The position numbers and the translations under genes were made by a program. Positions 1-9,687 of a stretch of 64,000 bases of DNA are shown here, piece after piece. This DNA is from Vibrio orientalis CIP 102891 = ATCC 33934 (lineage in GTDB: Bacteria; Pseudomonadota; Gammaproteobacteria; Enterobacterales; Vibrionaceae): contig NZ_ACZV01000004.1 of assembly GCF_000176235.1 (NCBI RefSeq), forward strand, positions 248,001 through 312,000, read 5' to 3'. Position 1 is the stretch's first letter, and each line of letters starts with the position of its first letter. Below the pieces are notes generated by a model. It was not told where the DNA came from, ran no database searches, and was given only the letters and a program-made list of their open reading frames with translations.

Positions 1-188
1 ACTTCGTACTTAACGCCTTGACATACTTCTTCAGCCAGTGCGATGTACTTCGCTAGTTCTGCTTCGATGAGTGCTTTGCCAGCAGCAAAAATTGTCACTT
101 CAGCCACATCATCACCTTCTTTGATGATAAAGCCTATTTCACCTGCGCAACCACATGCTTCGCATACTTGTTCTTGTTCGGTGGTCAT
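1..188 (-). CDS. YfcZ/YiiS family protein (3' end cut by window)
   Basis: The reverse strand encodes an open frame from an ATG at 186-188, preceded by an AGGA-type ribosome site (GAGGATATTGAG on the minus strand). It starts MTTEQEQVCEACGCAGEIGF and continues with KEGDDVAEV and an alanine/glutamate-rich helix. This cysteine-containing N-terminus and the E-x-A-K helix match the small YfcZ/YiiS (DUF406) family of about 95 residues, whose E. coli member lies next to fadIJ. The biochemical role is unknown. About 62 codons are visible; the C-terminal third is outside the window. Family assignment is from remembered sequence character, not a search. Confidence 0.7.
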   Translation of the reverse strand, partial: MTTEQEQVCEACGCAGEIGFIIKEGDDVAEVTIFAAGKALIEAELAKYIALAEEVCQGVKYE

Positions 189-693
189 CTCAATATCCTC
201 TTACAAATAATGAGGTCATTTTAGCGAGATTTTTGAAGCTTATCCATAAAAACGAGATCTCGTAGTTTTATGTTGGAATCAGTATGCTATGTTGTGGTTT
301 GGTTAATAAATCAACAGTGATTTGCGAATAGCTCTTATTTTCATGTGACGAAGATCAATAAATTACGAAAATTCATGTCATAATACATCCAGAATGCCAT
401 TCAGTTAGTTGTAAGGGGGGACATTTTGTAAGATTATCGGTGACTCATTATTATATAAACAATAGATAAAGTCTTATTATTCTATAAAGCATGCAAATGC
501 ATGCAGTTATGGGAAGTTAGTTTACGCAACAGTTAGATGGTCCGTACGGTTTAATTGTGATAGTGTCTTTTGCATTGAGATTGATAATTTATCTCGTTTC
601 ACGATGTGTCATCAGACAAGGAAGCTAATTAATAAGGCGTCGATAATAAACTCATGAAGAGTTAGACGGATTTACAGAGAGAAGAGCCTGAAC
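189..693. other. 505-bp intergenic region between divergent genes
   Basis: AT-rich spacer between the leftward YfcZ-like gene and the rightward TetR gene. I see no convincing open frame. It holds a CRP-like site (344-359) and an 8-bp perfect palindrome CCGTACGG at 542-549, about 145 bases before the TetR start, which could be an operator of that regulator. Its unusual length for two small genes suggests regulatory content or an untranslated RNA, but neither can be shown by eye. Confidence 0.4.
344..359 (+). promoter_or_regulatory. possible CRP-like site
   Basis: TGTGA-N6-TCAAT: the left half-site is perfect and the right half matches TCA only. It lies 155 bases upstream of the YfcZ-like start codon. 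A weak call made from consensus alone. Confidence 0.25.
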
Positions 694-1155
694 ATGCCAA
701 AGCGTAGTAAAGAAGATACCGAAATCACGATTCAAAAGATCATGGATGCAGTAGTTGATCAGCTATTGCGTCTTGGTTATGACAAAATGTCGTACACTAC
801 TTTGAGCCAACAGACTGGTGTATCTAGAACGGGTATTAGCCACCACTTTCCTAAAAAGACGGATTTTACCGCTGCACTAGACGGACGTATCTTTAAGATG
901 TTCGTTGAGCACGTAGAGTTTAATAAAGGCCTAGAAGATTTTTCTTCAAGTTGGGTTGCCGCGCTAGACAGTGAAGAGTTCTTAGCAATTCTACGTCTGC
1001 TATTCCACCATATCGTGACTTCTCAAAACACGCATGAGTTTGCGAGCAACGGTATTGATCGCCTATACAAGATGACCGAAAGCCAGTTTGGTGAAGGCAG
1101 CGCAAAAGAGCTTGAGTGGTTGATCGGGAAATCAATTATTCGTATGGCTCAGTAA
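694..1155 (+). CDS. TetR-family transcriptional regulator
   Basis: 153 residues, shorter than the usual 190-220 for TetR proteins. The N-terminal helix-turn-helix is clear: LSQQTGVSRTGISHHFPKKTDF (about residues 38-59) is the typical TetR recognition helix followed by the conserved hydrophobic/lysine stretch. The C-terminal ligand/dimer domain is short and has no recognisable ligand motif. The gene stands alone and ends just before a strong terminator. A palindrome CCGTACGG about 145 bases upstream may be its own operator. The regulated pathway is unknown; the neighbouring YfcZ-like gene hints at fatty-acid context, but that is speculation. Confidence 0.85.
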   Translation: MPKRSKEDTEITIQKIMDAVVDQLLRLGYDKMSYTTLSQQTGVSRTGISHHFPKKTDFTAALDGRIFKMFVEHVEFNKGLEDFSSSWVAALDSEEFLAILRLLFHHIVTSQNTHEFASNGIDRLYKMTESQFGEGSAKELEWLIGKSIIRMAQ

Positions 1156-1163
1156 TGACCATT

Positions 1164-1190
1164 AAAAAGCCTTCTTCGGAAGGCTTTTTT
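1164..1190. terminator. intrinsic terminator
   Basis: AAAAAGCCTTC-TTCG-GAAGGCTTTTTT: 11-bp stem, UUCG tetraloop and T/A tracts on both sides, so it can serve both the TetR gene and the convergent chemoreceptor gene. Confidence 0.9.
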
Positions 1191-1216
1191 GTATCATTAA
1201 GTTTGGGCTTATCTCG

Positions 1217-2773
1217 CTATAGCTTCCTAAATTGTTGGACCAGTTTTCCTTGAGAACTTAAGTCTTTTACCAGTCCTTCACATTCTTCCTTCGTATCATT
1301 TGCGAGTATGTTTGTCGCTGCACAGACATCGCTGATCGACTGAACGCTGGAATTCATCTCGTCAGTTACCCTAGCCATCTCTTCTATTGCCGCCGCTATC
1401 TGACTGTTTCGATCCGAAATATCCGTTACTTGATGAAGTAGTACATCCAATTTATCTCCTGAGGTATTCGCGCAATCAACACAAACATCAGAGAGTTGGT
1501 TACCTTCATTCATCGCTTGAACGGCTTTCTCGGTGCTCGTCTGGATTAATTTGATGATATTTTGAATTTCTTCCGTTGATTCGTGGCTTCGTTGAGCCAG
1601 TTGGCGCACCTCATCAGCGACGACAGCGAAGCCACGTCCTTGTTCACCGGCGCGAGCGGCTTCGATAGCGGCATTAAGTGCGAGTAGGTTGGTTTGTTCA
1701 GCGACCCCTTGGATAATAATCAGTACTTCACCTATAGTGCGACCATGCTCAACAAGTTGTTGAATAACATCAGACGCAACCCCAAGTTGTTTAGACAATT
1801 CGTTGATGGAGTTAATCGTTTGAGTTACCGAAGAGCGGCCTTCTTTCGCTGCTGTGCTGGCTTGGTCCGTCGCGTTTGATGCGCTTTGCGCATTCTGAGT
1901 AATTTCATTTGCCGTAGAATGCATCTCATTGATAGCGGCAGCGACTTGCTCTGTTTCAGATGTTTGCCCAACTAAATTCTCAGCTGTTGTTTCACAATTA
2001 TTCGCTGAGGAACTCGCGGCCTGAACAACTTGTTGGTTGGAATCTTGTATACGGCCAACAATTGAGTTGATTTCAGATTGGCGCATCTTAAATGCCAGTT
2101 GTATCTCTGATATATCGTCTACGCGATCATTATACAATAGTTCCATTAGTGGGTTATCAAACACCTTTCTAGCATCTTGAGATAGTGCTTCTAAGCGTCT
2201 TGTTTGGGAGTAAGCCGCGATTGTGCTGAATAAGAAAAAGGCCCAAATTGCCAAGGCGGGAGAAAAAGTCGCTAGCAGCGTTGAGCCCAGAGCGATGACT
2301 AAAAAGGAAAGAGACAATCGCTGCCATAATCGAGTGCGAGGGAGCTTGAGTTTTAGTGGTATCTTGCCTTGATTTAACTGCGCATATAGTTTTTCCGCAT
2401 TTTTCACGTGTTCGCGCTTGGGCGCAAGTCGAACAGATTGGTATTCGATTGTTTTACCGTTTTCTTTTATCGGTGAAGCAAACGCGTCAACCCAGTAGTG
2501 GTCACCATTCTTACAACGGTTTTTCACGATTCCCATCCAAGAATTGCCTTCCTTTAAATACTTCCACATATTTTCAAAAGCTGCTGGTGGCATGTCAGGA
2601 TGGCGGACAATGTTATGAGGTTGACCAACGAGTTCTTCTAATGTGTAACCTGCGACATTACAGAAATCTGCACTGGCGTAGGAGATGTGACTAGATGGCT
2701 TAGTAATTGAGAGTAAATTGAATTCAGCAGGGTAGGTGACTTCTTTTTGTGTCACTGGTTGATTTACACGCAT
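1217..2773 (-). CDS. Aer-type methyl-accepting chemotaxis protein with PAS domain
   Basis: 518 residues. Residues about 10-120 form a PAS domain of the aerotaxis-receptor kind ([21 protein letters not shown], then [18 protein letters not shown]), which in Aer binds FAD and senses redox state. A hydrophobic segment at about 150-190 anchors it in the inner membrane without a periplasmic sensor domain. The signalling tip [20 protein letters not shown] is the CheA/CheW-binding hairpin, flanked by adaptation helices. It therefore probably steers swimming by cellular energy or oxygen. It is divergent from the stressosome operon that starts with a globin sensor, so the two may share a redox theme. 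Assignment to Aer-like receptors is confident; which paralogue is not known. Confidence 0.93.
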   Translation of the reverse strand: MRVNQPVTQKEVTYPAEFNLLSITKPSSHISYASADFCNVAGYTLEELVGQPHNIVRHPDMPPAAFENMWKYLKEGNSWMGIVKNRCKNGDHYWVDAFASPIKENGKTIEYQSVRLAPKREHVKNAEKLYAQLNQGKIPLKLKLPRTRLWQRLSLSFLVIALGSTLLATFSPALAIWAFFLFSTIAAYSQTRRLEALSQDARKVFDNPLMELLYNDRVDDISEIQLAFKMRQSEINSIVGRIQDSNQQVVQAASSSANNCETTAENLVGQTSETEQVAAAINEMHSTANEITQNAQSASNATDQASTAAKEGRSSVTQTINSINELSKQLGVASDVIQQLVEHGRTIGEVLIIIQGVAEQTNLLALNAAIEAARAGEQGRGFAVVADEVRQLAQRSHESTEEIQNIIKLIQTSTEKAVQAMNEGNQLSDVCVDCANTSGDKLDVLLHQVTDISDRNSQIAAAIEEMARVTDEMNSSVQSISDVCAATNILANDTKEECEGLVKDLSSQGKLVQQFRKL

Positions 2774-2989
2774 GGCCTCAATTCCTTTTTATGTTTCAAG
2801 CTTTGTTTGAGCGTATTAGGGTAAGTATAAGTACAACTCAAAATACTTGACAAAATTACTCGGTCTTTTCTTGGTTTTTTTTCATTGAGCCCTGAAAACT
2901 AGAAATCCTCGTCTACCATTAAACTTATTAATGATGTTTGTTTCATTTCGATGAGTGTACGTATCCGTTGGAATAAGGGAGTGTTCTTC

Positions 2990-3910
2990 ATGTCACATGG
3001 GTCTTCTATTAGTTCATATGCAAGTGCTGATATCTTATTAAAGCTTCATGATTTAAACGAGGCGGATTTGGCGCTAATACGAAAGTTTGGTGACATGATG
3101 GTGCCAAAATTGGATGACTATGTTCGTCACTTCTATAACTGGTTAGAACAGCAGCCAGAGTATCAACAGTTCTTCTCGGAGCAGGTAAAACTCAAGCGCG
3201 TGCAGACTGCGCAGGTTAATTATTGGACAACGTTTTTTGCGGCAAAGGTTGACGATAATTATATAAAGGAACGTCGGGAGGTGGGTGAAGTGCATGCTCG
3301 CGTTGGTTTGCCTTTACCAACGTATTTCGCCGGAATGAATATATCGATGGTTATTTTTACCAAACGTATGTACGACGGCAGTCTATACAGCGATGAATAC
3401 AGCTCCTTGGTCACTGCATTTACCAAGCTTCTTCACCTTGATACCACCATTGTAGTTGATACATATTCCCGACTAATCAATAAACGGATTGCCGAGCAAA
3501 GTGAAGCGTTGCTCGCCATGTCCACCCCTGTAACTATGGTTTGGCAAGATATATTAATGCTACCCATTGTCGGAATCATCGATTCTAAGCGAGCCCAAGA
3601 CATAATGACGGCTGTGCTCAATAAAATATCGGAGCATCGAGCCAAGATTTTTATTATGGATATTTCAGGCGTGGCTGTTGTTGACACTGCTGTGGCAAAT
3701 CATTTTATTAAGATCACCAAAGCGACCAAGTTGATGGGTTGTGATTGTCTGGTTTCTGGTGTTTCACCAATGATCGCACAGACCATGGTTCAACTAGGAA
3801 TCAACGTAGGAGAAGTGAAAACCAATGCAACGTTGCGTGATGCTCTGGAAAATGCTTTTGAAATAATGGGCTTAAATGTTCAAGCTCTAAAGCAATTTTC
3901 TGAGGGATAA
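2990..3910 (+). CDS. rsbR: stressosome sensor RsbR (globin domain + STAS)
   Basis: 306 residues from the ATG at 2990, chosen because AAGGGA sits nine bases upstream; an earlier in-frame ATG at 2951 lacks a good ribosome site. The N-terminal ~155 residues are a globin-coupled-sensor fold: VGEVHARVGLPLPTYFAGMN carries the proximal haem histidine (His102). The C-terminal STAS domain (about 180-290) contains the two positions phosphorylated in Bacillus RsbR proteins: Ser199 (IIDSKRA, Thr in Bacillus) and Thr233 (VVDTAVANH). It would form the stressosome core with RsbS and, with haem bound, sense O2 or redox state. It heads a tight operon with rsbS, rsbT and rsbX. A haem-binding stressosome of this kind is known from Vibrio vulnificus. 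Confidence 0.93.
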   Translation: MSHGSSISSYASADILLKLHDLNEADLALIRKFGDMMVPKLDDYVRHFYNWLEQQPEYQQFFSEQVKLKRVQTAQVNYWTTFFAAKVDDNYIKERREVGEVHARVGLPLPTYFAGMNISMVIFTKRMYDGSLYSDEYSSLVTAFTKLLHLDTTIVVDTYSRLINKRIAEQSEALLAMSTPVTMVWQDILMLPIVGIIDSKRAQDIMTAVLNKISEHRAKIFIMDISGVAVVDTAVANHFIKITKATKLMGCDCLVSGVSPMIAQTMVQLGINVGEVKTNATLRDALENAFEIMGLNVQALKQFSEG

Positions 3911-3917
3911 AGGACGC

Positions 3918-4268
3918 ATGGCAAAGTCTATTTCAATCAGTCGTTTAAGGCATGTTTTAGTGGCGACTGTTCAGATTGATCTTAGCTCAGAGGTACTAGA
4001 CAACTTCCGTGCAGATTTGTTGGATAAAGTCAGAGAACATGCCATCAAAGGGGTGCTCATTGATCTATCAGAAGTTAAAACGCTGGATCGTATGGATATG
4101 GATGCATTACTCGAAATAGTCACAACTGTAGAAGTAATGGGAAGAGGGTGCGCATTTGTTGGCATTAGGCCCGGGATTGCAATGGCTTTGGTCAACATTG
4201 GCTATGAGACTGAGAATCTTCATTGCGCGCGTAGCATTGATGATGGCTTAGAAATGATAGGAAACTAG
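3918..4268 (+). CDS. rsbS: stressosome scaffold RsbS (STAS)
   Basis: 116-residue single STAS domain, standard for RsbS, seven bases after rsbR. The core GVLIDLSEVKTLDRMDMDAL aligns with Bacillus RsbS [20 protein letters not shown] without gaps. At the position of the Bacillus phosphoserine (Ser59) this protein has Arg58, so the canonical RsbT phosphorylation site appears to be missing. It still should pair with RsbR in the stressosome core and hold RsbT. If so, release of RsbT would depend on RsbR phosphorylation alone, or on another residue such as Thr55. The STAS family call is firm; the regulatory consequence is inference. Confidence 0.92.
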   Translation: MAKSISISRLRHVLVATVQIDLSSEVLDNFRADLLDKVREHAIKGVLIDLSEVKTLDRMDMDALLEIVTTVEVMGRGCAFVGIRPGIAMALVNIGYETENLHCARSIDDGLEMIGN

Positions 4269-4269
4269 C

Positions 4270-4695
4270 GTGGATTCGAACTACGTGAATGAAGAGACGA
4301 TTGAGACATATAGAATTAATAGTGAGTCGGATGTCATGAGTGCAGTGATTGCGATTTTTTCACTGGTGAAGAACAGAGGCTTTTCAGAAACTGAAGTAAG
4401 TGAAATATCGACATCCGTCTCTGAGCTAGCAATGAATATCGTCAAATACGCGCAAGAGGGTGTTATTACCGTTAGTGGCATCGAACAAACAGAGCAGCAA
4501 AAAGGTATTAGAGTTGTTGCTAAAGACTTCGGTCCAGGTATTGAAGATATTTCCGTCGCATTAGAAGAGCATTACTCGACGGGGGCATCTTTAGGTTTAG
4601 GACTTCCTGGTGTGAGAAGAATGGTTGATGAGTTTGATATTGAGTCTGAGCTAGGGAAGGGAACGCAGGTGATGTTCATTAAGTGGAAAACCTAA
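4270..4695 (+). CDS. rsbT: switch kinase RsbT
   Basis: 141 residues, GTG start at 4270, one base after the rsbS stop. It is a small GHKL-type ATPase: N box SELAMNIVKYA, G1 box KDFGPGIED and G2-type STGASLGLGLPGVRRMV, all intact. RsbT phosphorylates the STAS proteins of the stressosome and, once freed, activates a downstream partner. There is no sigma-B/RsbU gene here; the next partners encoded are a phosphatase and a hybrid kinase, so RsbT probably signals to the two-component proteins downstream. Confidence 0.92.
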   Translation: MDSNYVNEETIETYRINSESDVMSAVIAIFSLVKNRGFSETEVSEISTSVSELAMNIVKYAQEGVITVSGIEQTEQQKGIRVVAKDFGPGIEDISVALEEHYSTGASLGLGLPGVRRMVDEFDIESELGKGTQVMFIKWKT

Positions 4696-4696
4696 T

Positions 4697-5281
4697 ATGG
4701 GATTTGAATACAGTGTTTATTGCGTTCCTTATCAGGGCGAGTCGGAAGCTGGAGATGGTTACTATGTCCATCAGCTAGGGGATGATTTGCTCGTAGTGAT
4801 TATTGATGTCCTTGGCCATGGTCCTAAAGCAGCAAGTCTAGCTCGGCTCATTGAATCAAAATTGGCAGAGATTGCATGTAAGGATATTAAGTGGATGACA
4901 TCGACTTTGCACGAGCATCTGATGGGCTCGCTTGGTACTGCGTTAACCTTGGTTTACTTTGATAGCGCATCCAAACAAGCCGCTGGAATAGGTATTGGAA
5001 ACACACTGGTGCGTCAGTTAGGTCATAGTTACCGTTCGTTTGCTGCCCAACCCGGTATTGTTGGTGAGCTACTACCCACTTTACGACCTTTCGAATTTCA
5101 GTTTGATTTCGATGAAACTTATCTATTCACAACTGATGGAGTAAAAGAAAACATCGATCGCGACGAAATGGAGTTTGCCAATGGTAAAGCGCTCGATTAT
5201 CTCTCCTCTTTTTTTGTTCGGACGTTTAGTAAACCTTTTGATGATGCAACCGCCATAGTTGTTAGGTATTGCCATGATTAA
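4697..5281 (+). CDS. rsbX: RsbX-like PP2C phosphatase
   Basis: 194 residues, a compact PP2C/SpoIIE-type serine/threonine phosphatase. Metal-binding motifs are visible: [29 protein letters not shown] and DDATAIVV. In other stressosomes RsbX removes phosphates from RsbR and RsbS and resets the complex. It starts one base after rsbT and its stop overlaps the start of the hybrid kinase, so it is translationally coupled on both sides. Confidence 0.92.
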   Translation: MGFEYSVYCVPYQGESEAGDGYYVHQLGDDLLVVIIDVLGHGPKAASLARLIESKLAEIACKDIKWMTSTLHEHLMGSLGTALTLVYFDSASKQAAGIGIGNTLVRQLGHSYRSFAAQPGIVGELLPTLRPFEFQFDFDETYLFTTDGVKENIDRDEMEFANGKALDYLSSFFVRTFSKPFDDATAIVVRYCHD

Positions 5282-8200
5282 TTCTTTTCAGTTCAGGGTT
5301 GATAATAGCAACGTAGCTCGCATCTCATTTCGTAAGAAAATCGCCTTAATTCTTGAGACGTTGGGGTATGCCTTTCAGGCCAGAGACCAGTTGATTTTTC
5401 TCAGTGGCGAAATCATGGTGCATTTATTCGGTGATGATGCCACGCTTTGTGTGCAAGCTTCAGTGGAGTCTGATTGTGTAAAAGTTGCTTGGTCATATGA
5501 AGATTTGAGTCTTCAGCTACCTGATTTATCGGTTCCTTTACTGAAATTATCACGGAATGCCGAAAGCGTAGTTTGGACAATTGATTCATTAGTCATGATG
5601 ACTCCGACGGTGACTGAGAAAGTAATTGCAATCTTGAGCGAGAAGTCGCGTGATGAACTGATGGAAGAGTTAAAAAGTACCAACCGACAATTGGCACTTC
5701 ATCAGGAGGGGTTAGAGCATGAAATCGAGCTAAGAACAAGGGACTTACAAGCGAATGAAGCGCTGTCTCGAACGATTATAGAAGGGGCGCCATCTAGTGT
5801 CGCGATCATCGATAGTCAACAGCGTATCATCTTATGGAATAAGACGGCCGAAGAAACATACGGGTATAGTTTTGATGAAGTAGAAGGACAAAATCTCTGT
5901 GATCTCTTGCAAATTGACTTGCCTGAAGAGTTGCGTGATGTGTTGAGCGGAGAGCTTTCCATTGACGACCAGATCAAAGTTAGTGGCGGGTTCTTTGAGG
6001 TTGAAACATACACCTCGCAAGGACATATGATTCCTATTGATCTGGGGATCACTATTTTCTTGTTTGATGAGCAATGCCGCGCAGCGATGTTTTTGCGCGA
6101 TGTGACTTCTAGAAAAATTGTTGAAGATGAACTTAATAAAGCACGCTCTAAGGCAGAAGAAGCGGTTGAGGTGAAGTCGATGTTTTTGGCTAATATGAGC
6201 CATGAAATTCGTACACCGATGAATGCCATTATCGGTATGTCTCATTTGGCGTTGAAAACAGACCTAACGCCAAAACAGCATGACTACATTTTAAAGATCC
6301 ATAACTCCGCTTCTCTATTGCTTGGGATTATTAATGACATTCTGGACTTCAGCAAAATAGAAGCGGGTAAGCTTTCGATTGAACATATTGAATTCCATCT
6401 CGACGACGTTCTGCACAATGTCTCTATGGTGACAGGACAAAAGGCATTTGAAAAAGGGCTTGAGCTAATATTTCAAATAGACCGAAATGTACCTAAAGTC
6501 TTGTTTGGTGACCCGTTACGCTTAGGGCAAATCATTATTAACTTAGTGAATAATGCGGTGAAATTTACTGATCAGGGTGAAATTACCGTTCATGTCACTA
6601 AAAAACCTTATTCAGAAGAGAAGATCGAATTGAACTTCACCGTTCAGGACACCGGTATAGGAATGAGTCCCGAACAATCAGAGAAATTATTCAGCGCATT
6701 TACTCAAGCGGATGGTAGTACCACGCGACGTTATGGTGGCACGGGGCTTGGATTATCAATATGTCGGCGTTTAGTCGAGTTGATGGGCGGAGACATCCAT
6801 GTTGAGAGCGCTGTTGGGAAAGGAAGTCAGTTTAAATTTAATGTCTTAACTGGCTATTTCGAAGGTGATGAAGTTATATCGCATGTGGTTCCATCTACGC
6901 TAAACGATGTCAAAGCCATGGTGGTGGATGACAACGAACACGCTCTTTTGGTGATGGAAGACTTGCTCGATGTGTTGCCTAATCGACCGAGTTTAGTGTC
7001 AAGTGGCGAGCTAGCTATTGAGGCCTTGATGGAGGCTACAAAGCAGAACCAACCTTACAACTTAGTCTTTATGGATTGGAAAATGCCCGTCATGAGTGGG
7101 ATTGAGGCAACTCAAAAAATCCGACACACACTGCCTGCTGAGCAACAACCTAAGATCGTCATTGTTACTGCGTATGACAAAGAAGATATTTCTCTGGATC
7201 TTGATGACCTTGATATTGCAGGTTTTTTGTCAAAGCCAGTAGGACAGTCTTATCTCTTTGATTTATTGATGGATCTGTTTGGGCCTAAGCTTAATGAAAA
7301 TACTAAGAGCCACTCAAAACAACGTACAAAAGACAGTTCATTAAGAGGCTTAAACGTTTTGCTGGTGGAGGATAATGAGATCAATCAGCAGATTGCAGTA
7401 GAACTCATGGAAGAAAAAGGACTGAAAGTGACGGTGGCCAACAATGGTCAAGAAGCCCTTGATACTTTGGAACAGGTTTATCAGCCAGACAGCCCCCATT
7501 TTGAAATCATATTTATGGATTTACAAATGCCGGTTATGGATGGCTACGAAGCAAGTAAACGTATACGAGGCGACCACCGTTTTGATGATGTTCCTCTAGT
7601 GGCAATGACTGCACATGCGATGATAGAGGAGCGCGAACGTTGTCTCTCCATTGGGATGAACGATCATGTTTCTAAACCGATAGATCCAGAAATATTGTTT
7701 AGCACCATTAAACGTTGCTGCTCAGGTTTTTGTGCGGCCCCTCCTATTGAGGAGGAAGAGGCCGCGCCGGATGAAATCGTTGATGTTGTTGATACCAAGG
7801 TAGTTACTTCATTAGAACAAGTGGAATCCTTAGATTTAAAAAATGGCTTACTCAGAGTGGCTGGTAATGAAGCGCTTTATCGTCGCTTACTGTCTCAATT
7901 GATCGATAAAGAGCATGACTTTGTTTCTAGGCTCAATATTGCTTTAGAAAAGCAAGATTATGATTATGCGAGTTTAATTACCCACACCTTAAAAGGCTCG
8001 GCGGGTAATTTGGGTATGGTGCGTTTGTTTGATATTGCTGCTCGACTAGAGCTTCAGCTTAGCGATTCAGAGCAAAGAAATGATATTGATGAAACAAAGC
8101 ACGAATTAGAACAGTATATCGGCCCATTTTTACAGCAAGTGTGTGAAGGGCTAGGCCGCTTGTATCCTTCAGAGATCCGGAACAATTTGGACGATGATAG

Positions 8201-8435
8201 CGTTGCCCTGATATTGCAGTTAGACATGCTTTTACATGAATTTGACGCGAGTGCAATTGAGTTCCTTGACGAGCACTTCCTTCGCTTCAATACTTTACTT
8301 GAGTCAGAAGCGTTTGAGATTTGCCGCCGTCATATCAATGATTGTGATTTTCTCTCTGCGAGCATAGCGTTAAGGAAAGCTGCCAGCATTTATCCGATTG
8401 ATTCGGAAAAGATGTTTGGAGGTTCAAATGGATGA
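5274..8435 (+). CDS. hybrid histidine kinase (PAS-HisKA-HATPase-REC-REC-HPt)
   Basis: 1053 residues from ATG 5274, which overlaps the rsbX stop; an in-frame ATG at 5259 lies deeper inside rsbX. Domains: an N-terminal ~115-residue region, a coiled coil (~125-165), PAS (~170-285), HisKA with His310 in [11 protein letters not shown], HATPase_c ([24 protein letters not shown]), REC1 with Asp601, REC2 with Asp749, and an HPt domain with His904 in [10 protein letters not shown]. No membrane segments are seen, so it is cytosolic. The N-terminal region has a pattern resembling a degenerate RsbT-like ATPase fold without the catalytic asparagine, suggesting direct contact with stressosome components. 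It probably passes phosphate through its HPt to the downstream HD-GYP regulator. Confidence 0.95.
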   Translation: MINSFQFRVDNSNVARISFRKKIALILETLGYAFQARDQLIFLSGEIMVHLFGDDATLCVQASVESDCVKVAWSYEDLSLQLPDLSVPLLKLSRNAESVVWTIDSLVMMTPTVTEKVIAILSEKSRDELMEELKSTNRQLALHQEGLEHEIELRTRDLQANEALSRTIIEGAPSSVAIIDSQQRIILWNKTAEETYGYSFDEVEGQNLCDLLQIDLPEELRDVLSGELSIDDQIKVSGGFFEVETYTSQGHMIPIDLGITIFLFDEQCRAAMFLRDVTSRKIVEDELNKARSKAEEAVEVKSMFLANMSHEIRTPMNAIIGMSHLALKTDLTPKQHDYILKIHNSASLLLGIINDILDFSKIEAGKLSIEHIEFHLDDVLHNVSMVTGQKAFEKGLELIFQIDRNVPKVLFGDPLRLGQIIINLVNNAVKFTDQGEITVHVTKKPYSEEKIELNFTVQDTGIGMSPEQSEKLFSAFTQADGSTTRRYGGTGLGLSICRRLVELMGGDIHVESAVGKGSQFKFNVLTGYFEGDEVISHVVPSTLNDVKAMVVDDNEHALLVMEDLLDVLPNRPSLVSSGELAIEALMEATKQNQPYNLVFMDWKMPVMSGIEATQKIRHTLPAEQQPKIVIVTAYDKEDISLDLDDLDIAGFLSKPVGQSYLFDLLMDLFGPKLNENTKSHSKQRTKDSSLRGLNVLLVEDNEINQQIAVELMEEKGLKVTVANNGQEALDTLEQVYQPDSPHFEIIFMDLQMPVMDGYEASKRIRGDHRFDDVPLVAMTAHAMIEERERCLSIGMNDHVSKPIDPEILFSTIKRCCSGFCAAPPIEEEEAAPDEIVDVVDTKVVTSLEQVESLDLKNGLLRVAGNEALYRRLLSQLIDKEHDFVSRLNIALEKQDYDYASLITHTLKGSAGNLGMVRLFDIAARLELQLSDSEQRNDIDETKHELEQYIGPFLQQVCEGLGRLYPSEIRNNLDDDSVALILQLDMLLHEFDASAIEFLDEHFLRFNTLLESEAFEICRRHINDCDFLSASIALRKAASIYPIDSEKMFGGSNG

Positions 8436-9558
8436 ATTGAACCCTAGTGTACTAGTGGTAGATGACAATGCGGAAAATAGGGTGCTATTGAGTGGCTTGT
8501 TGAAACCGTATTTTAAAGTACTTGTTGCCGTTAATGGGGAGCAAGCGCTAACCATTGCGTCGGCGAAACTGCCGGATATTATTTTGCTCGATATTATGAT
8601 GCCGGAAATGGACGGCTATGAAGTGTGTCTTCGCTTGAAATCCAACCCCATCACTGAATCGATCCCCGTTATCTTTTTAACTGCAAAAACCCAAATTGAA
8701 GATGAGCAGCGTGGATTTGAGGTCGGAGCGGTTGACTATATTTTAAAGCCGATTAGTCCTCCAATCTTATTGACCAGAATTAATACTCATTTGAAATTGC
8801 GTGGTGCAATGGATGAGTTATCGCACCAAAATGAGGTATTAGAAGAAAGGGTAAAAGAACGCACACATGAGCTAGAAACGCTGCAAGATGCAACGATAGG
8901 AGCTATGGCTTCACTGGCAGAAACGCGAGATAACGAAACGGGCAATCATATTCGTCGTACCCAAAATTATGTGCGAATTTTGGCGGAAGAATTGCGGCGA
9001 AAAGGTCACTATCAAGATGAGTTATCTATAGAGTCTATTGAGCTACTTTATAAATCAGCGCCTCTTCATGATATTGGAAAGGTTGGTATTTCGGACAGTA
9101 TTTTACTCAAACCGGGCAAGCTAACCGACGAAGAGTTCGACATAATGAAGAGTCATACCTCTTTAGGTCGTGAAGTGTTACTTACTGTTGAATCTTCAAT
9201 CGATTTCGAGTGTGACTTCTTAACGACAGCGATAGAGATTGCATTCAGTCATCAAGAAAAGTGGGATGGCAGTGGCTATCCTGAGGGGCTGTCCGGCCAT
9301 GATATTCCTTTGAGTGCTCGTCTTATGGCTATCGCTGATGTGTATGATGCGTTAATTTCCGAGCGAGTTTATAAACCTGCTTTCTCCCATGATAAAGCGG
9401 TGAAAATTATTGAAGAAGGGGCTGGTTCTCACTTTGAACCACTGATTGTGGAGAGCTTTCTTTCGATCGAGAAAAAATTTAGGGAAGTTGCATCGACATA
9501 CCGAGATGAAGGCTTCGATGACGATTCGTTTAATTTAAAAGCCAGTGGGCATGATTAA
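8428..9558 (+). CDS. response regulator with HD-GYP c-di-GMP phosphodiesterase domain
   Basis: 376 residues from ATG 8428 with GGAGG upstream, overlapping the kinase stop. The REC domain has phosphoacceptor Asp55 ([11 protein letters not shown]). After a short coiled coil ([12 protein letters not shown]) comes a full HD-GYP domain: HD pair at His214-Asp215 in [23 protein letters not shown] with the GYP signature, and DVYDAL. Such enzymes break down the second messenger c-di-GMP. Coupled to the stressosome and hybrid kinase, it makes c-di-GMP turnover the likely output of oxygen or stress sensing, affecting biofilm or motility. Confidence 0.95.
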   Translation: MDELNPSVLVVDDNAENRVLLSGLLKPYFKVLVAVNGEQALTIASAKLPDIILLDIMMPEMDGYEVCLRLKSNPITESIPVIFLTAKTQIEDEQRGFEVGAVDYILKPISPPILLTRINTHLKLRGAMDELSHQNEVLEERVKERTHELETLQDATIGAMASLAETRDNETGNHIRRTQNYVRILAEELRRKGHYQDELSIESIELLYKSAPLHDIGKVGISDSILLKPGKLTDEEFDIMKSHTSLGREVLLTVESSIDFECDFLTTAIEIAFSHQEKWDGSGYPEGLSGHDIPLSARLMAIADVYDALISERVYKPAFSHDKAVKIIEEGAGSHFEPLIVESFLSIEKKFREVASTYRDEGFDDDSFNLKASGHD

Positions 9559-9687
9559 TTCTCAACTTTGAAACAAGTGGTCTTACCTAGAGATGAATTG
9601 AAAGAAAAATGTGGATCGCCGTACCTGGTGTTATAACGTTCTGTTACACTCAACCAATAAACTAGACAAATAGGAGTAGGTGTACGC

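Noticed and set aside
5816..6245. Two 137-codon antisense frames inside the hybrid kinase gene
   Set aside because: Shadow frames of a clear multi-domain coding sequence.
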